Source: Phoronis australis
Taxonomy: Eukaryota > Phoronida > Phoronidae
NCBI GenBank assembly: GCA_002633005.1
Contig: NMRA01000425.1
Span: 220,805-251,141 of the forward strand
Length of the DNA: 30,337 nucleotides
Direction: 5' to 3'
Part shown: positions 10,458 through 21,620 of the stretch, piece after piece
Layout of the letters: each line of letters opens with the position of its first letter
Numbering within the stretch: the stretch's first letter is position 1
Made by a program: the position numbers and the translations under genes
Notes under the pieces: generated by a model
Seen by the model: the letters and a program-made list of their open reading frames with translations, nothing else
Told to the model about the DNA's origin: nothing
Databases searched by the model: none

Positions 10458-11864
10458 TTAAGGTTATCTCCAACCTTATTTAGTGGCCCCCATTCTAACT
10501 TGGATATCAAAAAACTAAGCTTTGTCAACTAGTAAAAGTATATATTTTTGTGAAAAAACAAAGACCAGGAAATGTATACTTTTTGTATTTATGTGCCATT
10601 ATTATTTGTACGTAAAGACCTTTTTTAAGTCAAAATTTCATTTTTAAGAAAGGTACATTCATAGCAAAATAACCCCTCGGCCTATTTTAATGAACCCTTT
10701 TTTAAATGAAAACTTCACCAGTTACGTCAAAAACGCTGTTAGGAATTTTCGATCAGTCTGTTCATTTGGTTTCTATGTCAAATCAAATAGCAAAACATAA
10801 GGTATTTTTGTAAAAAAAATTGAAGTCGTATTGGTTTTTGTCACATTACGCAAAAACTAGGCCTTTCAAAAATTCTAACTGCGTTTTTGAGATTAATGAC
10901 TAAATATTAAGTTTGGAAAGTTTTATCGAAATCCATCAAGCCGTTTTCGAGAACTAGTGTTCTTAATTTCAAATAAAGTCAATTTGTCGAAGCCGAGAAA
11001 AAGCCGATTAAACTGGGACAAGTGAAAGTCTCAAAGTTTTCGGTTAATTATTTGGTGAAAACTTTTCGGTACACATAACCTATACAATCCTAAACTATGT
11101 TAGCTATTTCAACGTTCACTCGCAATGTCAACTGATTTTGCAGTGCATAACTAACTTAATAATCATTAAAACCTCATTAGACATATTGTTCCCAACCAAC
11201 TTTTACTGTTGTTTGCGCCCTACTTTCTAAGTAGGTCACAGTTCATAGCCTGTACACGTCATGTGCTGGGAGACTGATACGAAACCAAGTAAGAAATGGA
11301 TTACAAAAATCGAATCGGTGGTTAAAGTTAATGTCCTTAGCATGAGATCGAAACATCGAAATGTCAACTTTTTAATTGAATTAAGGAATTACGGTGAGGA
11401 TTTATCTCTTTTCACAACTTTCTGAGCATGACCACAGAGGCCTGAGGCGACTTGTAGCATTCGTTTTCAACGCCAACGGTCGTATGCATGTAGACGCACA
11501 TAACTCCCTTAGGATCAAAACTATGTTTTGTCTTCGTTTTCCCTGGCACCATTCTATCATAAGAACACCTCGTTGGTTCAATGCTATGGCGACTTTGAGA
11601 ATGAAAGGACTGAGGGTATACGAAGCTGTTCTGTACCTGATTTAATTGAAAGCCTTTTAACCTTTGACCTTGAATAAATAGTAAACAAATATCCACGCGG
11701 TTGTGCGGTTCTAAGGTGGTTCTGCAAATCTTTTTTTTCTCACTTCGCGGTATATATTTTGTATTTGAAGTTCCCAGAGAATGAAGATAAGGGATTTTGC
11801 TAGACACAAGTGAAATATTGTAAAAATGGCTTATTTTTGTGAATAAGGTTGGAGATAACCTTAA
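10458..11864. mobile_element. 1.4-kb non-autonomous DNA transposon with TTAA ends
   Basis: A perfect 19-bp terminal inverted repeat begins GGTTATCTCCAACC at 10462-10480 and ends at 11842-11860, and each end abuts TTAA (10458-10461 and 11861-11864), as expected for a TTAA target duplication. Beyond 19 bp the ends diverge. TTAA duplication is the hallmark of the piggyBac superfamily, although the termini do not start with the usual CCC. No transposase is visible. A 198-codon minus-strand open frame (11412-12008) crosses the right end and so cannot be an element gene. The interior includes an ATCCATCAAGCCGTTTTCGA block typical of non-coding invertebrate repeats. Confidence 0.65.
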
Positions 11865-12448
11865 CAGCGTACATTCTTCAGTTCCGCGAGCCACTTCCTT
11901 AAAGCATTTCGGGCTCTCAAGGAAGTCGAAAAAACGAAGTACCCGCTCTCTTCGCAGCTTCATAGTAGTTCGGACAAGTGGGATACACCGCAATATAGCA
12001 GCATTCACTCAGCAGATGAACCACTGACATTGTTGTGTTGTTTCTCACCTTCCTTACAGGTTAACGTGACACCTCTCGGCAGTTAGTGGGGTCGACCTTA
12101 TAAGAGGCGATATGGATATAGACCGATTAAGACGGTAAAAAAGGCTAATTAAAGCCTATCGTAAACGATAACACCTGTATATTTGGTTCCTACAGTATGT
12201 TAAGAGCATCGCCCTGAGCCCACTTAAGTGCCATAAATTGCCAAATGTAACGAACTGTTAGGCATATTGGCTTGCTTTTGTGTAAGTCACCGCAAGAATC
12301 ACCTTTTAATTCAAACAGCTGCCAATAACACCCACATGCAATGGTGTTCTATTCGGACCCCTATTCAATACAACCTTTTTTGTTTGTGCTGGGATCTCAC
12401 GGTGACGAAACAAGGCATGAAAAGACAACTTCACTTATCATTTGACGC
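11865..12448. other. non-coding stretch
   Basis: No gene recognised. A small hairpin (ATCGTAAACGAT) lies near 12158-12169. Confidence 0.35.
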
Positions 12449-12790
12449 GTCACTTTATGTCACCAGACAGGTCACTTTATGTCACTAGACAGGTCACTTT
12501 ATATCACCAGACAGGTCACATTATGTCACCTGATAGTTCACTTTATGTCACTAGACAGGTCACTATGTCACCAGACAGGTCACTTTATGTCACTAGACAG
12601 GTGTCGCTTTATGTCACCAGACAGGTCACTTTATGTCACCAGACAGGTCGCTTCATGTCACTAGACAGGTCCTTTATGTCACCAGACAGGTCGCTTTATG
12701 TCACCAGACAGGTCACTTTATGTCACCAGACAGGTCACTTTATGTCACTTAGACAGGTCACTTTATGTTACCAGACAGGTCACTTTATGT
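12449..12790. repeat. 22-bp minisatellite, about 15.5 copies
   Basis: The unit is GTCACTTTATGTCACCAGAC followed by AG. Variants alternate CCAGACAG and CTAGACAG, and a few units have indels (a short unit 6, a GTGTCGC start in unit 8). Ten unit junctions contain an exact AGGTCAC, which includes the nuclear-receptor half-site AGGTCA, and most units contain CAGAC. The translated frames are artefacts of the repeat. The array ends about 670 bp upstream of the exon A acceptor. Confidence 0.95.
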
Positions 12791-13457
12791 AACCATCTCT
12801 AAGTGATAATGTTGTCTCACTGTACTTTGTGAAACGAGGAAAGAAGGGGGAGGGGCTGATTTGAGCTGTTGTCCAATCCCATTGCTGATTGCTTATGTTT
12901 GAAGTCTCTTACTTAAGGAGGTATGTTGCTCATCCCCTGGACTGGTGTCTTAGAACTCAATTTGGAGCTTGATACTGGTACATTCACTTTGAGTTTGGTA
13001 AAGGTACAAAGTTAATGAAGCTTGTGTGATCATGTGCTTGGAATGTGGTGTGTGCATTGCGATATCTTGTCAAGTCTTGCATGATCTTGCATTTTTGTGA
13101 AGTTCTTGCGTCTTATGGGAGTCCTTGCCAGGAATAACGTGTATGCTATTTTGAGGTTAACTAATCAAATTTCAAGGACACAATTTCTCACCTCAAATGT
13201 TTTGTCCCTGGACTAAAGAGTGCATAATTATGCACCAGTTGACAATTATGTATTGTAAACATTATGAGATAAAATTGACAGAATTGTAACTGTGGTGTTG
13301 TGTATTATTGAATAAAAATGTGATCATTTGGACCCAAGTTTTTGACATATGCCCCCCTAACTAAATTAGCTGTTTGTGGGCAATTTTCTGGTGATGGTGT
13401 TGGCGTGGTCTTTTGCTATTGTTTTTTCACATTTGACTGACTTTTTTTCTTTTGCAG
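12791..13457. other. upstream intron or flank of exon A
   Basis: No coding content. The last 30 bases form a textbook 3' splice region: a branch-point-like TGACTGAC (13435-13442), a T-rich tract and TTTTGCAG ending at 13457. Confidence 0.5.
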
Positions 13458-13523
13458 GCAGCACAGCTATGGTGATTGACACATGAGGCGTCTGTTGTAT
13501 AACTGTCCATCAGGCGGCGACTG
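13458..13523 (+). promoter_or_regulatory. 5' UTR part of exon A with two chained upstream ORFs
   Basis: The 66 bases between the acceptor and the main ATG hold two short ORFs. uORF1 (13469-13486, five codons) has G at -3 and +4, a good initiation context. Its TGA overlaps the ATG of uORF2 (13483-13524) as ATGA. uORF2 is 13 codons long, and its TGA overlaps the main ATG as TGATG at 13522-13526. All three lie in different frames. The main frame has a stop at 13500, so the coding start cannot be further upstream in this exon. Confidence 0.6.
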
Positions 13524-14318
13524 ATGGCACGTCACAGAGCATCACGTGTCTCTATGAGAACCTGTCTTGTCATTCTGTCTGGGGTTCTGTTTGGGTTCTT
13601 CGTCACTTCTTGGTGGAAACGAACGATCTTACCATGTGGTACGACAGTCGATAAGGACCTAGATGACTTGGACGAACTCTTTGAAAAGGCCCTTGAGTCT
13701 ACACGGAGGCCACCTGTGCTGGTAAAAAAACCTAACATCATATCTAGATCAGAAAACTTGGTTCTGATTGGTGTGATGACGGCTCAGATCTATTTAGATT
13801 CCCGTGCACTTGCGGTCCACCAAACTTGGCAGAATTTCATTCCTGGTCATGTTCGGTATTTTTCACGGTTCAACTCAACTAGTAAACATAACTTGCCGGT
13901 TGTCGGGCTGGAGGGAGTCGATGACTCATACCCCCCTCAGAAGAAGTCCTTCATGATGCTCAAATATATGCATGACCACTATATCGACCAGTACGAATGG
14001 TTTATGCGTGCCGACGATGACGTATACATCAAACCGCATCGTCTTGCAAAGTTCTTGCGGTCACTGAACAGTTCCAAACCTCAGTTCATTGGCCAGGCTG
14101 GGCTCGGTACCAAAGACGAGTTTGGGCAACTCTCACTGGACTTGGACGAGAATTTCTGTATGGGGGGCCCTGGCGTTTTGATCAGTCGAGCGACACTGAA
14201 GCTGCTGGTGCCACACATAAGCTACTGCCTGAAGAACCTGTACTCCACACACGAGGACGTGGAGGTGGGCAGGTGCGTGAGAAGAGCTGCAGGGATCCCG
14301 TGTACCTGGGCATTTGAG
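13524..14318 (+). CDS. chondroitin sulfate synthase, N-terminal coding exon (exon A)
   Basis: This exon encodes the first 265 residues of a chondroitin synthase, a Golgi type II membrane enzyme that polymerises the GlcA-GalNAc backbone of chondroitin sulfate. Residues 1-11 are a basic cytosolic tail, 12-30 a hydrophobic signal anchor and about 31-78 a stem. From LIGVMTAQ (81) runs the GT31-type N-terminal domain, assigned to the GlcA-transferase half in vertebrate CHSY1. Landmarks are DDSYPPQKKSFMMLKYMHDH (133-152), RADDDVYIK with the metal-binding DDD at 164-166, CMGGPGV (212-218) and HEDVEVGRCVRR (243-254). Possible N-glycosylation sites are N117 and N182. The coding part ends after E265 at GAG|GTGAGT, phase 0; the frame then runs only ten intronic codons to a stop. 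The remaining ~500 residues, including the C-terminal GT7-like GalNAc-transferase domain, are not in the window. I cannot separate CHSY1 from CHSY3 origin with certainty. Confidence 0.93.
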
Positions 14319-14352
14319 GTGAGTGTTGAATCATTTTACACTGCAGGGTAAT
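14319..14352 (+). other. 5' splice donor and start of the intron after exon A
   Basis: GTGAGT at 14319-14324 follows GAG, a strong donor in phase 0. The intron continues rightwards, and no partner exon of this family is visible before exon B at 26636. Confidence 0.8.
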
Positions 14353-14480
14353 ACAGTGCCTATGTGGCTGAGTGGTTATAGTAGCGGGCCCTCAACCTGA
14401 AGGTGGCGAGTTCATCTCTTAAGGCATCTGTAAGTTGTAGTCATTGCTGCTGTGCCTTCAGCAAGGCACGTAAACCCGGG
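14353..14480 (+). mobile_element. tRNA-derived SINE
   Basis: A head with a near-perfect A box (TGGCTGAGTGGTTA, near 14365) is followed about 40 bases on by GCGAGTTCATCTC, a B-box-like word with a two-base loss. Downstream, GTGCCTTCAGCAAGGCACGT (14452-14471) resembles the conserved GAGCAAGGCAC core seen in several animal SINE families. The cloverleaf is degraded, so this is a SINE and not a tRNA gene. It starts about 35 bases after the exon A donor. Confidence 0.6.
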
Positions 14481-15358
14481 TGGGGGGGGGTACGTGCCAC
14501 AAATTGGACAGTCTGGAAATAGTTATGGGTGATTTATCCAGACATGGTTGTTTTGAATTGTAAATCTCAAAATACTGTGGTTCCATGCTTACCCAATTAT
14601 GTGGGTGATTAACTTGAGCCAAACAGTCACCAGGGCCACTTGCTACCTTCAAAATTGATGTCCACTGTAAGTGAGACCACAGAAGTTAAAACAGCACCCT
14701 TCTTACCTATTAGCAAAGTATGTACCTTGAAATGTAGACATCCATTTTTCTAAAATATACTGCGAGTACTGTCTTATAACTTGTGGGTTGTATTCCATGT
14801 TTCAACATTCCAACCTGGCGATGACCACCATTTTGTTAGGATCTGCTGGTAAGCTCTGGAGCGTGTTTAGGAAACATGCAATTTTGTATAGTTTGGATTC
14901 ATGTCGCCTTTTTGGGAGAGTCTTACACTGAGGAAATGCAGCCAGGAGTGAAGTATTCATAAGTCTATTGACCACTGAACATATATACACTCTGACATGA
15001 GGTGGCTCATTGTTACTAGTGGTAGGGTGTTGTAGTTGGGCTGATGTACAACTCAGGGTCAGACAATTGACAAATTGTGATCTGTATCATATGTAGTGAT
15101 GTGAGCAGGGAATGATAGTGCTATTACTGATCTGGTTAGTGGTGCGCCATGTGGTGCAGGCACATTGGGTTGACAAGCTTGAGCTCCAAGTGGCTGCTGT
15201 TAAGTCTCCCCACTATTAGTCTGCTTCAGCTTCCACTGCTTGGCACTTTGTCTATCTTGCCTTTGTCTCATTAGCCAATCCTGACTATCACATCCTGTTA
15301 ATGAGACCTTCAGACAAATATCTGATAGGTCATCCAATTTATGTGTCAATCTAGAATA
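14481..15358. other. intronic stretch, non-coding
   Basis: No exon of the chondroitin synthase family and no other gene is seen. A G-rich run follows the SINE near 14478-14491. Confidence 0.4.
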
Positions 15359-15524
15359 TGGTGGGAGTTTGTGGACAGTCTTGTGATATTTTGTATCAAC
15401 CAACATGACCACATTTCTGTCTAGTCAAACTGACATTATAGCTCTTGGTGGGTGTTTGTGGACAGTCGTATGGTATTTCGTTTTAACCAACATTTCTGTC
15501 TAGTCAAATCAACATTCTAGCTCT
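15359..15524. repeat. diverged tandem duplication of ~80-87 bp
   Basis: 15359-15445 and 15446-15524 align end to end, both running from TGGTGGG(A/T)GTTTGTGGACAG to a CTAGTCAAA and a final TAGCTCT. The second copy lacks about eight internal bases. Confidence 0.75.
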
Positions 15525-18141
15525 AGTAGTCTTTAAAAAAGAAGGGTTCCAAAGTGCTGTGTGAATTAACATGAGAAATCATTGAGTACAGTGGATAGTT
15601 CCTCTTAGGAAGGCTGTAATATGTCGGACTACAAATTTTATTTTCTCATTTTTTGCAACAGATTTATGGAGCACCATCAAATCAAGGCATTACTGTTGTC
15701 AATTTTTTTTAAATATTATCGTAGCTATCATCAAACGATGTTTTGAAAAGTTGTGGATATTTATGGCAATGATATAGGTCCTTTAAAATGAAAATGGGCA
15801 ATTTATTGAATTATTTTTGCAGCAAATTGGTGAAATTTTACCAAATGGTGATTCTCAAGAAAAACCGGAGCAATTATAGATAATAAAAGTTACATGTCTT
15901 GATGTCCTCTGGTGAAATTGTTTCATTTTTTGTAAAGTCATTTTTAAAATTTTCTATAAAAACATTTCAGTTGATAACATTAAGATCTTCAGTTCTTGTC
16001 CCCCAACCTCTGAACATTGCCACTTAAGGTCAGGAAAAGGCATTCTGACGAGCAACCATCGTTAAAAGGTGAATTGCTTTCTCCCACTTTTTCCCACTTT
16101 TAATGAGACTATTTGTTTTAAGCAAGTTTTTGGTATCGTTTCAAAATTCGTAGCATCTCTAGAATATACTGAATTTCAATGTGTATTTGGAGAATAAGGC
16201 TAAGCCTGGATTTTGCAGTTACGGTAAATTCAAGAGCGCAGTGTATGAATATTGACTCCAATCTTTGATTCGTGAATAGCCAATTATAACAATGTTTTAT
16301 CGTTGCTTTTCATTAATGCGTTTTCTTCATGTTTTAAACTTAATTTGTCGAGAAAACAGAAATGTGCAAATACAAGGTGTGGAATGAAACTATGTGTGTT
16401 ATAGGGATACAGATTAAATCCGTTGCAATTGTTGTTGACGATAAATAAAAATCAGTCTTCCATTTAAATCTTGAACGACATGCAGTTGATGTGATTAAAA
16501 TCAAGATACTTAAAAGTTGATGATTTTACAGTTCAATATTTTTAATGAGTGTTGTCTTTGTAGCAACAAAACTGTGTTTCATGTTTTTGTTAGAAGTCAG
16601 TGAAAGCATGCGTAATAATTCAATCTTGTTTTCCACATTTTGTTGCCTGTATGGACTAAAAGATCTCATCTTTATGATTTTATCTGTAATTCAAGGGCAA
16701 AATATATCTTTGAAGCTACAAATTGATTTATTTTTATGTTGGAATGTGGTAAACATGCCATCACCATTCCCAATTTTTCTTATTAGATGTCTCTCATATT
16801 AGCCCGGCTCCATCACTGCTGAGTTTGTTTTGGCAGTGACTGTGTATGTATGAAAAACATGTGAAATGTTATTCTGATTCTGACAACTAATGTCAGTGTT
16901 ATTGCCTTGATGATACACATGAAACAAATTTGGATCTGTCGCCACTAGGTGTCAGCCCGTGTCACTGTAACGGTTTGTTGTCCTAAGAGGGATGAGATGT
17001 GATGAAACACAGGGTTAGTTCACAACGGAAATTCATTCGTGTTCACCATATGGACAAGAATGAATTTTTAAATGCTCAGCTGTGACATTTTCCACATTTC
17101 CTTCAGGTCACATTCAAGTTATAATGCTCAGCTCCATTCTCCCAAATTATTTGTACTTCGTTTCAAGTCTTCATATGATCTGTAGGGCTTGGAATTATCT
17201 TCTTTTAAGATGATTTCCTCTTTTATTTTGACTTAATTGATGCAAAAACATTTATTTCAGTTGAATTTTACAACAATATTGCTATCGCTCAAGCCTACTT
17301 ATTTGTGGAATGATACATCACCTGGAAATTTTTCCACTTTTTGTCACTGATCATTCTGAGATCTAGCATAAGATTCCAGTAAGTTTGATATCCTGATTAT
17401 CCCATTGTTCTGAACACAAATAGGTGAATGTAACTTGAGTTGATTGTTACTAAATTCAACCTCAAGACTGGTAAATATAATGTCGTGGGATAATTATTGG
17501 ATTTCATGTATTCTTTGATGTTTGACTTAGTAATGATTTAAGTGTTTTGAACCTTTTCTTTATTAGCGATTAAAGAAAATTCAAATGTAACGTGACTACA
17601 CAAATTAGGTTTAATTTTCTTCCATTAATTTTCACTCTGTTTTGCTCAGAGGGTCATTAAATGTGAAGCTAGAATTGCTACATTTCATGATAGAATGCTT
17701 TAAGGTCATAGGTACCACGATTTATAATCTCATTTATTTTATACCTGGTATTCTCAGAAGTTTACTTACAGTACATGACAAAATTAGACATAGTGCTGTT
17801 TTCCTGAAATGCCGGCTAATTCTGTTAACAGCAAAAATTGTCGCTAACAAAGATTAATGTAGCAAATTTTTAATGTCAAAATGATGCAGTCAACTCACTA
17901 ACTTTCTTGTTAATTCCCTTTCCTTCTCAGTCACGAGGGGAGACAACTCTGATGATGAATTCAGCTTCCGCCCAGCTGTCATGACAAATTTCAGATCATT
18001 TTGTCTGAATACTTGTGTCTTGCACTGTATACAGTTGACAGTTTTCGTTGTGTTGAATCTTGCATCACTTTGTTCCTGCGTTTTTGCAACTGTGTCACCT
18101 TATTTACCTTCAACCATCATGAGCTAATGGAGTAAACTCTC
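15525..18141. other. long AT-rich intronic stretch
   Basis: No gene or obvious repeat in about 2.6 kb. At 16942-16956 the plus strand has CCACTAGGTGTCAGC, whose first ten bases match the CTCF-type core. Short open frames (16545-16802, 17642-17857) look like chance. Confidence 0.35.
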
Positions 18142-18560
18142 TGTTTTCACCTGTCAGCTTTTGTTGGTTTCAGAGGACCACAGAAATTTCATTATAAATT
18201 GAGAATTAATGTCTGCTGGGTGGGTGGATGGACGATACAACCGTCTAGANGACACACATAGATATTGGAGCAGAGCAAACAATGTGCTATAAGGGACACA
18301 CATAGATATTGGAGAAGAGCAAACAATGTGCTATAAGGGACACACATAGATATTGGAGCAGAGCAAACAATGTGCTATAAGGGACACACATAGAAATTGG
18401 AGCAGAGCAAACGATATGCTATAAGGGACGTCCATTAAATTCACGTCATGTTTTCACCTGTCAGCTTTTGTTGGTTTTGAGGACCACAGAAATTTCATTA
18501 TAAATTGAGAATTAATGTCTGCTGGGTGGGTGGATGGACGATACAACCGTCTAGACGACA
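18142..18560. repeat. 44-bp tandem array between two ~112-bp direct repeats
   Basis: A ~112-bp block occurs at 18142-18254 and again at 18449-18560 with very few differences (a one-base indel and an ambiguous base at 18250). Between them lie four 44-bp units starting GACACACATAGATATTGGAG at 18251, 18295, 18339 and 18383, nearly identical, then a short unique piece. The low divergence implies a recent event or an assembly artefact at the N. Confidence 0.9.
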
Positions 18561-21300
18561 ATGTATTTTTCTTAGAGGGGATTACCTTACTCCTGTACAA
18601 AACTCAATTGTTTTGACTGAGAGTCAAAAATCATCTGGTATATCTTATGTAGACCCAGTAGTGGAAAGATGACATTTCATTTGATGAAAGTCCCTGGCAA
18701 AACTGACAAGAGGTGTACCTCGATTGTTTGTTTGTAGAAGGGTCATAAAGCTTGTACTATTTGCGTTTATTGAGGTGGTTGATTTGAGCCACATGTTAGT
18801 AATGGAAGCTCCATGCTTAATTCCTGTTCTTGGTTCCTTGACACAGTGTGGTGCCGCCCACTGCCTTGATATGGTTACTTGAGTTCAATGAGGTCCTGTA
18901 CTCATTGTTTACTGGTAGTTTGTGGTCACAGAGTGGAAACAGTGAGAAGCGACAGGGAAACTCCAGCAAGTTTTCTTGATTCTGGAATTTGGGACGAGGG
19001 TGATTTTTGGCATTTTTTTAGTTCTCAAAGTTCGCATGCCTCGAACTATAGCATGACACTTGGCTTACCTCAAAATCCAACTCTGCCTGGTGGTAATTGG
19101 CTCAACTATGTTGCACCTCCCTCCCCGCATAATTAATGAGGAGTATTGTATTGTTACATAACACAAATGTTTTTAGACTGTATAACTCACATTCCTTCTC
19201 CAATTTTCAAAATTCATCAACCTAATCATGTGTACTTTTCATGACTATTCAAATTTGTTACTTAAAAACTTTCAAAACGAAAATTTAAAAATGCTATTGT
19301 TGTAGGCAAACTGCCCGAGTTGCCGAGTCTCTACCGATGAGATTGGCAACATAGGATTCTTTTCATAGGGATAATGTTTTGTTGTGTTGTTTTCAGCGTA
19401 TAGAGCGGGTAATTCTGCTGTCTTTTCAGTGGTTCTTGAAATTGGGACAGCATGTCTCTTTGACCCAACTTTTTCTAGAATTTGGGACAAAGAAGCTCCG
19501 ACCTTGAGCAAAGTAATTAATTAGACATCATCCCAAATTCGAGAAGTTTTACCCTATTTAAAGCTGCACATCACAACATTTTGTAGGCGAAAATCAAAAA
19601 TTAAGTTTTTTACTCTTATAAAATCGGTCTCTTATGGAATCTATCTCATAACAGTTCCTTAACCATGACAATTATTGTGTTTCCTTGACTGTCGAAAGCA
19701 TGAGAAGTATTATGAAAATACCCCAGTTTAGTTCAAAGTTAAAAATGATGCATGTACTCATTTGCCTATGACTTGAGTGTCGGGTTCTTTGGCAACAATT
19801 CAAGGTCTATTAGCATGGTAATAATTTTTGAAACCCCAAAGTGTTTCAGTTATGAATTCAGCATTGACTAGCTAACAGCGGCAAAATGCACCTTTATTGC
19901 TATTAATGGCCTTTCTAAAATAATGCATTGACAACTCTAATAATACTGATAGTTTGAAGAATAACTGCAATAATTAGACAAGTAATGGTTTTTATGAAAT
20001 ATGTTCACTATAATGTGTGTGTAACACAAAGATTAATTGATTAAACTCTTGAACCGAGTAATTGCTCAGTGACAGGTGTGTTTACCCAGAATTTGCTCTT
20101 AATCAAGCATTTTAAAACACCATTATGCTAGACTATTAAAACATTATAGCTTTTATGATGTTTTTGTTAGCAGAAATGCCAGTCTAACAGAAGTGCAGCA
20201 ATAGATGGATTCACTCAAGTATAAATTAAAATATTTTAGTTAAAATGTTCCTAGTTAAAATGGTTTAGCTTCGAAACTTGATTTCGTCAAAATTTTTAAT
20301 GGAATCGAACACCAGCTGCAGCTGTTGATTTTTGTACGAAACTGTTATTTACCACCGTACTGTNTTTTATGTGATTAAACAACACTGCAACACTAGTGAT
20401 GTTTCCTTTTCTGTAAAAAAGCTGTCCTGTAGTTGTGTGTGACATTTCAAAATGTTCTGGTTAAAACATCAAAATGCATTTAAAGCATGCGATTTTGTGG
20501 AACGTTTTATGTTATAACTATTCTAGCTTTAACAGTTTAAAATGCATGCACTGATAGAACTTTAACTGTGTCATTCATTTCAGTTTCATAGTCAAAATTC
20601 AACCTATAGTGATTAAAAAAATGAATGTTTGTGTTCCTTAAAATTACTTTGATCAAAAACAAGATTACTGTGTTCTGTTGGTGAAAACTGTAAGTCACAA
20701 CAAAGCAGATTTAAAGCCAGAACATGACGGGAAGGCGGGTGGGGGGGGTGGGAGTGCATCTAAAGTAGAAGATTCATCTGGACCTTTGTAATAGGGAGTG
20801 TATTAGTGCTCCTGTCCTTATAATGTGTAGGGTTCCTGTACAGTCTTCCATGTCTTGTAAGCAGTAGTACTGTTCAAGGTTGATGAAAAAGTTGGTTGAA
20901 ATTATGAAACCTGTCCCAGGTTACACAGCAACACTTGAATTTTGCTGTATTTACCCACAATGCCGTAAACATCCGTCTGGCACATTAGCTGCCTCACTGG
21001 CGCGCCATTGGAGTTTTGCGTGTTAGTTGTTGTTGTCTTATTATTTATAATTTTTTTCTCTGCTGCTTTAGTCTATTTGTCCTTCCAATGCTAATAAAGT
21101 ATTACTGAGCTGTGCTGTAGGCTGCTGTGAGAAAGTTTAATAAACTGGACAAATACCTGTGGATGCGTGATGTGAAATTCTTCACCTTCCCAACGTCAAT
21201 GAGAGACATGAAAATGTGCCCGATTTCCAAAACGAGGTCTTGCGCTTACTTATCTCCGGGACATTAAGGAGAGTCCTGTCGCCGTGCCATCTGGGGTGGC
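18561..21300. other. long intronic stretch, non-coding
   Basis: No gene seen. GTTAAAATG and AATGTTC words recur near 20240-20270 and 20450-20470. Ambiguous base at 20364. A G-rich run lies near 20737-20753. A CGCGCCATTGGAG patch lies near 20999-21013. Confidence 0.35.
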
Positions 21301-21351
21301 CCTATTGGTTGGAAAGTTAACATTCTGATATTCCTATTGGTTGAAAGTTAA
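21301..21351. promoter_or_regulatory. duplicated inverted CCAAT motif
   Basis: CCTATTGGTTGGAAAGTTAA (21301-21320) is repeated as CCTATTGGTTGAAAGTTAA (21333-21351). ATTGG is CCAAT on the minus strand, the NF-Y motif. The surroundings (21170-21430) have more CpG than most of the window. This could mark a promoter for a transcript that uses exon B, but no initiator or transcript evidence is visible. Confidence 0.3.
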
Positions 21352-21572
21352 GAAATGCCTTTATGCACGTGACAGCAATAACTACACATGACTCATGCAC
21401 TCCCCACACGTTAATATTTCGCGACTCGTTCAGGATAACAAAGGTGTCTATTAAAGCATATAATGACTCACTATACCTTCTGATTTTCTTTCCTCTTCAA
21501 ACGTCATAACTGGGCCAATTGCCCACACTGAATCATAATTGTAAAAACACCATCCTCGCACTTTGCCACTCT

Positions 21573-21590
21573 TCCGTAGGTGGCGCTGTG
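21573..21590 (+). promoter_or_regulatory. CTCF-like motif
   Basis: CCGTAGGTGGCGCTG contains AGGTGGCGCT, which fits the CTCF core AGRKGGCGCT exactly; the flanking CCAC part is only partly matched. It sits about 35 bases before a foldback-type element. Confidence 0.3.
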
Positions 21591-21620
21591 AAAGAGTATA
21601 ACACTAAAATTACGAGGAGC

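Noticed and set aside
11412-12008. 198-codon minus-strand open frame
   Set aside because: It crosses the right terminal repeat of the TTAA element into the flank, has no recognisable domain, and has no splice context.
12442-12792. Open frames across the 22-bp minisatellite encoding a repetitive peptide
   Set aside because: The frames are produced by the tandem repeat; the unit is not a multiple of three, several frames are open at once, and no start context or homology exists.
13532-13741. Minus-strand frame opposite exon A
   Set aside because: Shadow of the coding exon; no independent support.
14353-14430. Functional tRNA gene
   Set aside because: A box is good but the B box has lost two bases and acceptor and T stems do not pair; downstream sequence fits a SINE body.
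15000-15200. Second tRNA-like SINE suggested by GTGGCTCA and TTAGTGGTGCG words
   Set aside because: No B box at the right distance on either strand.
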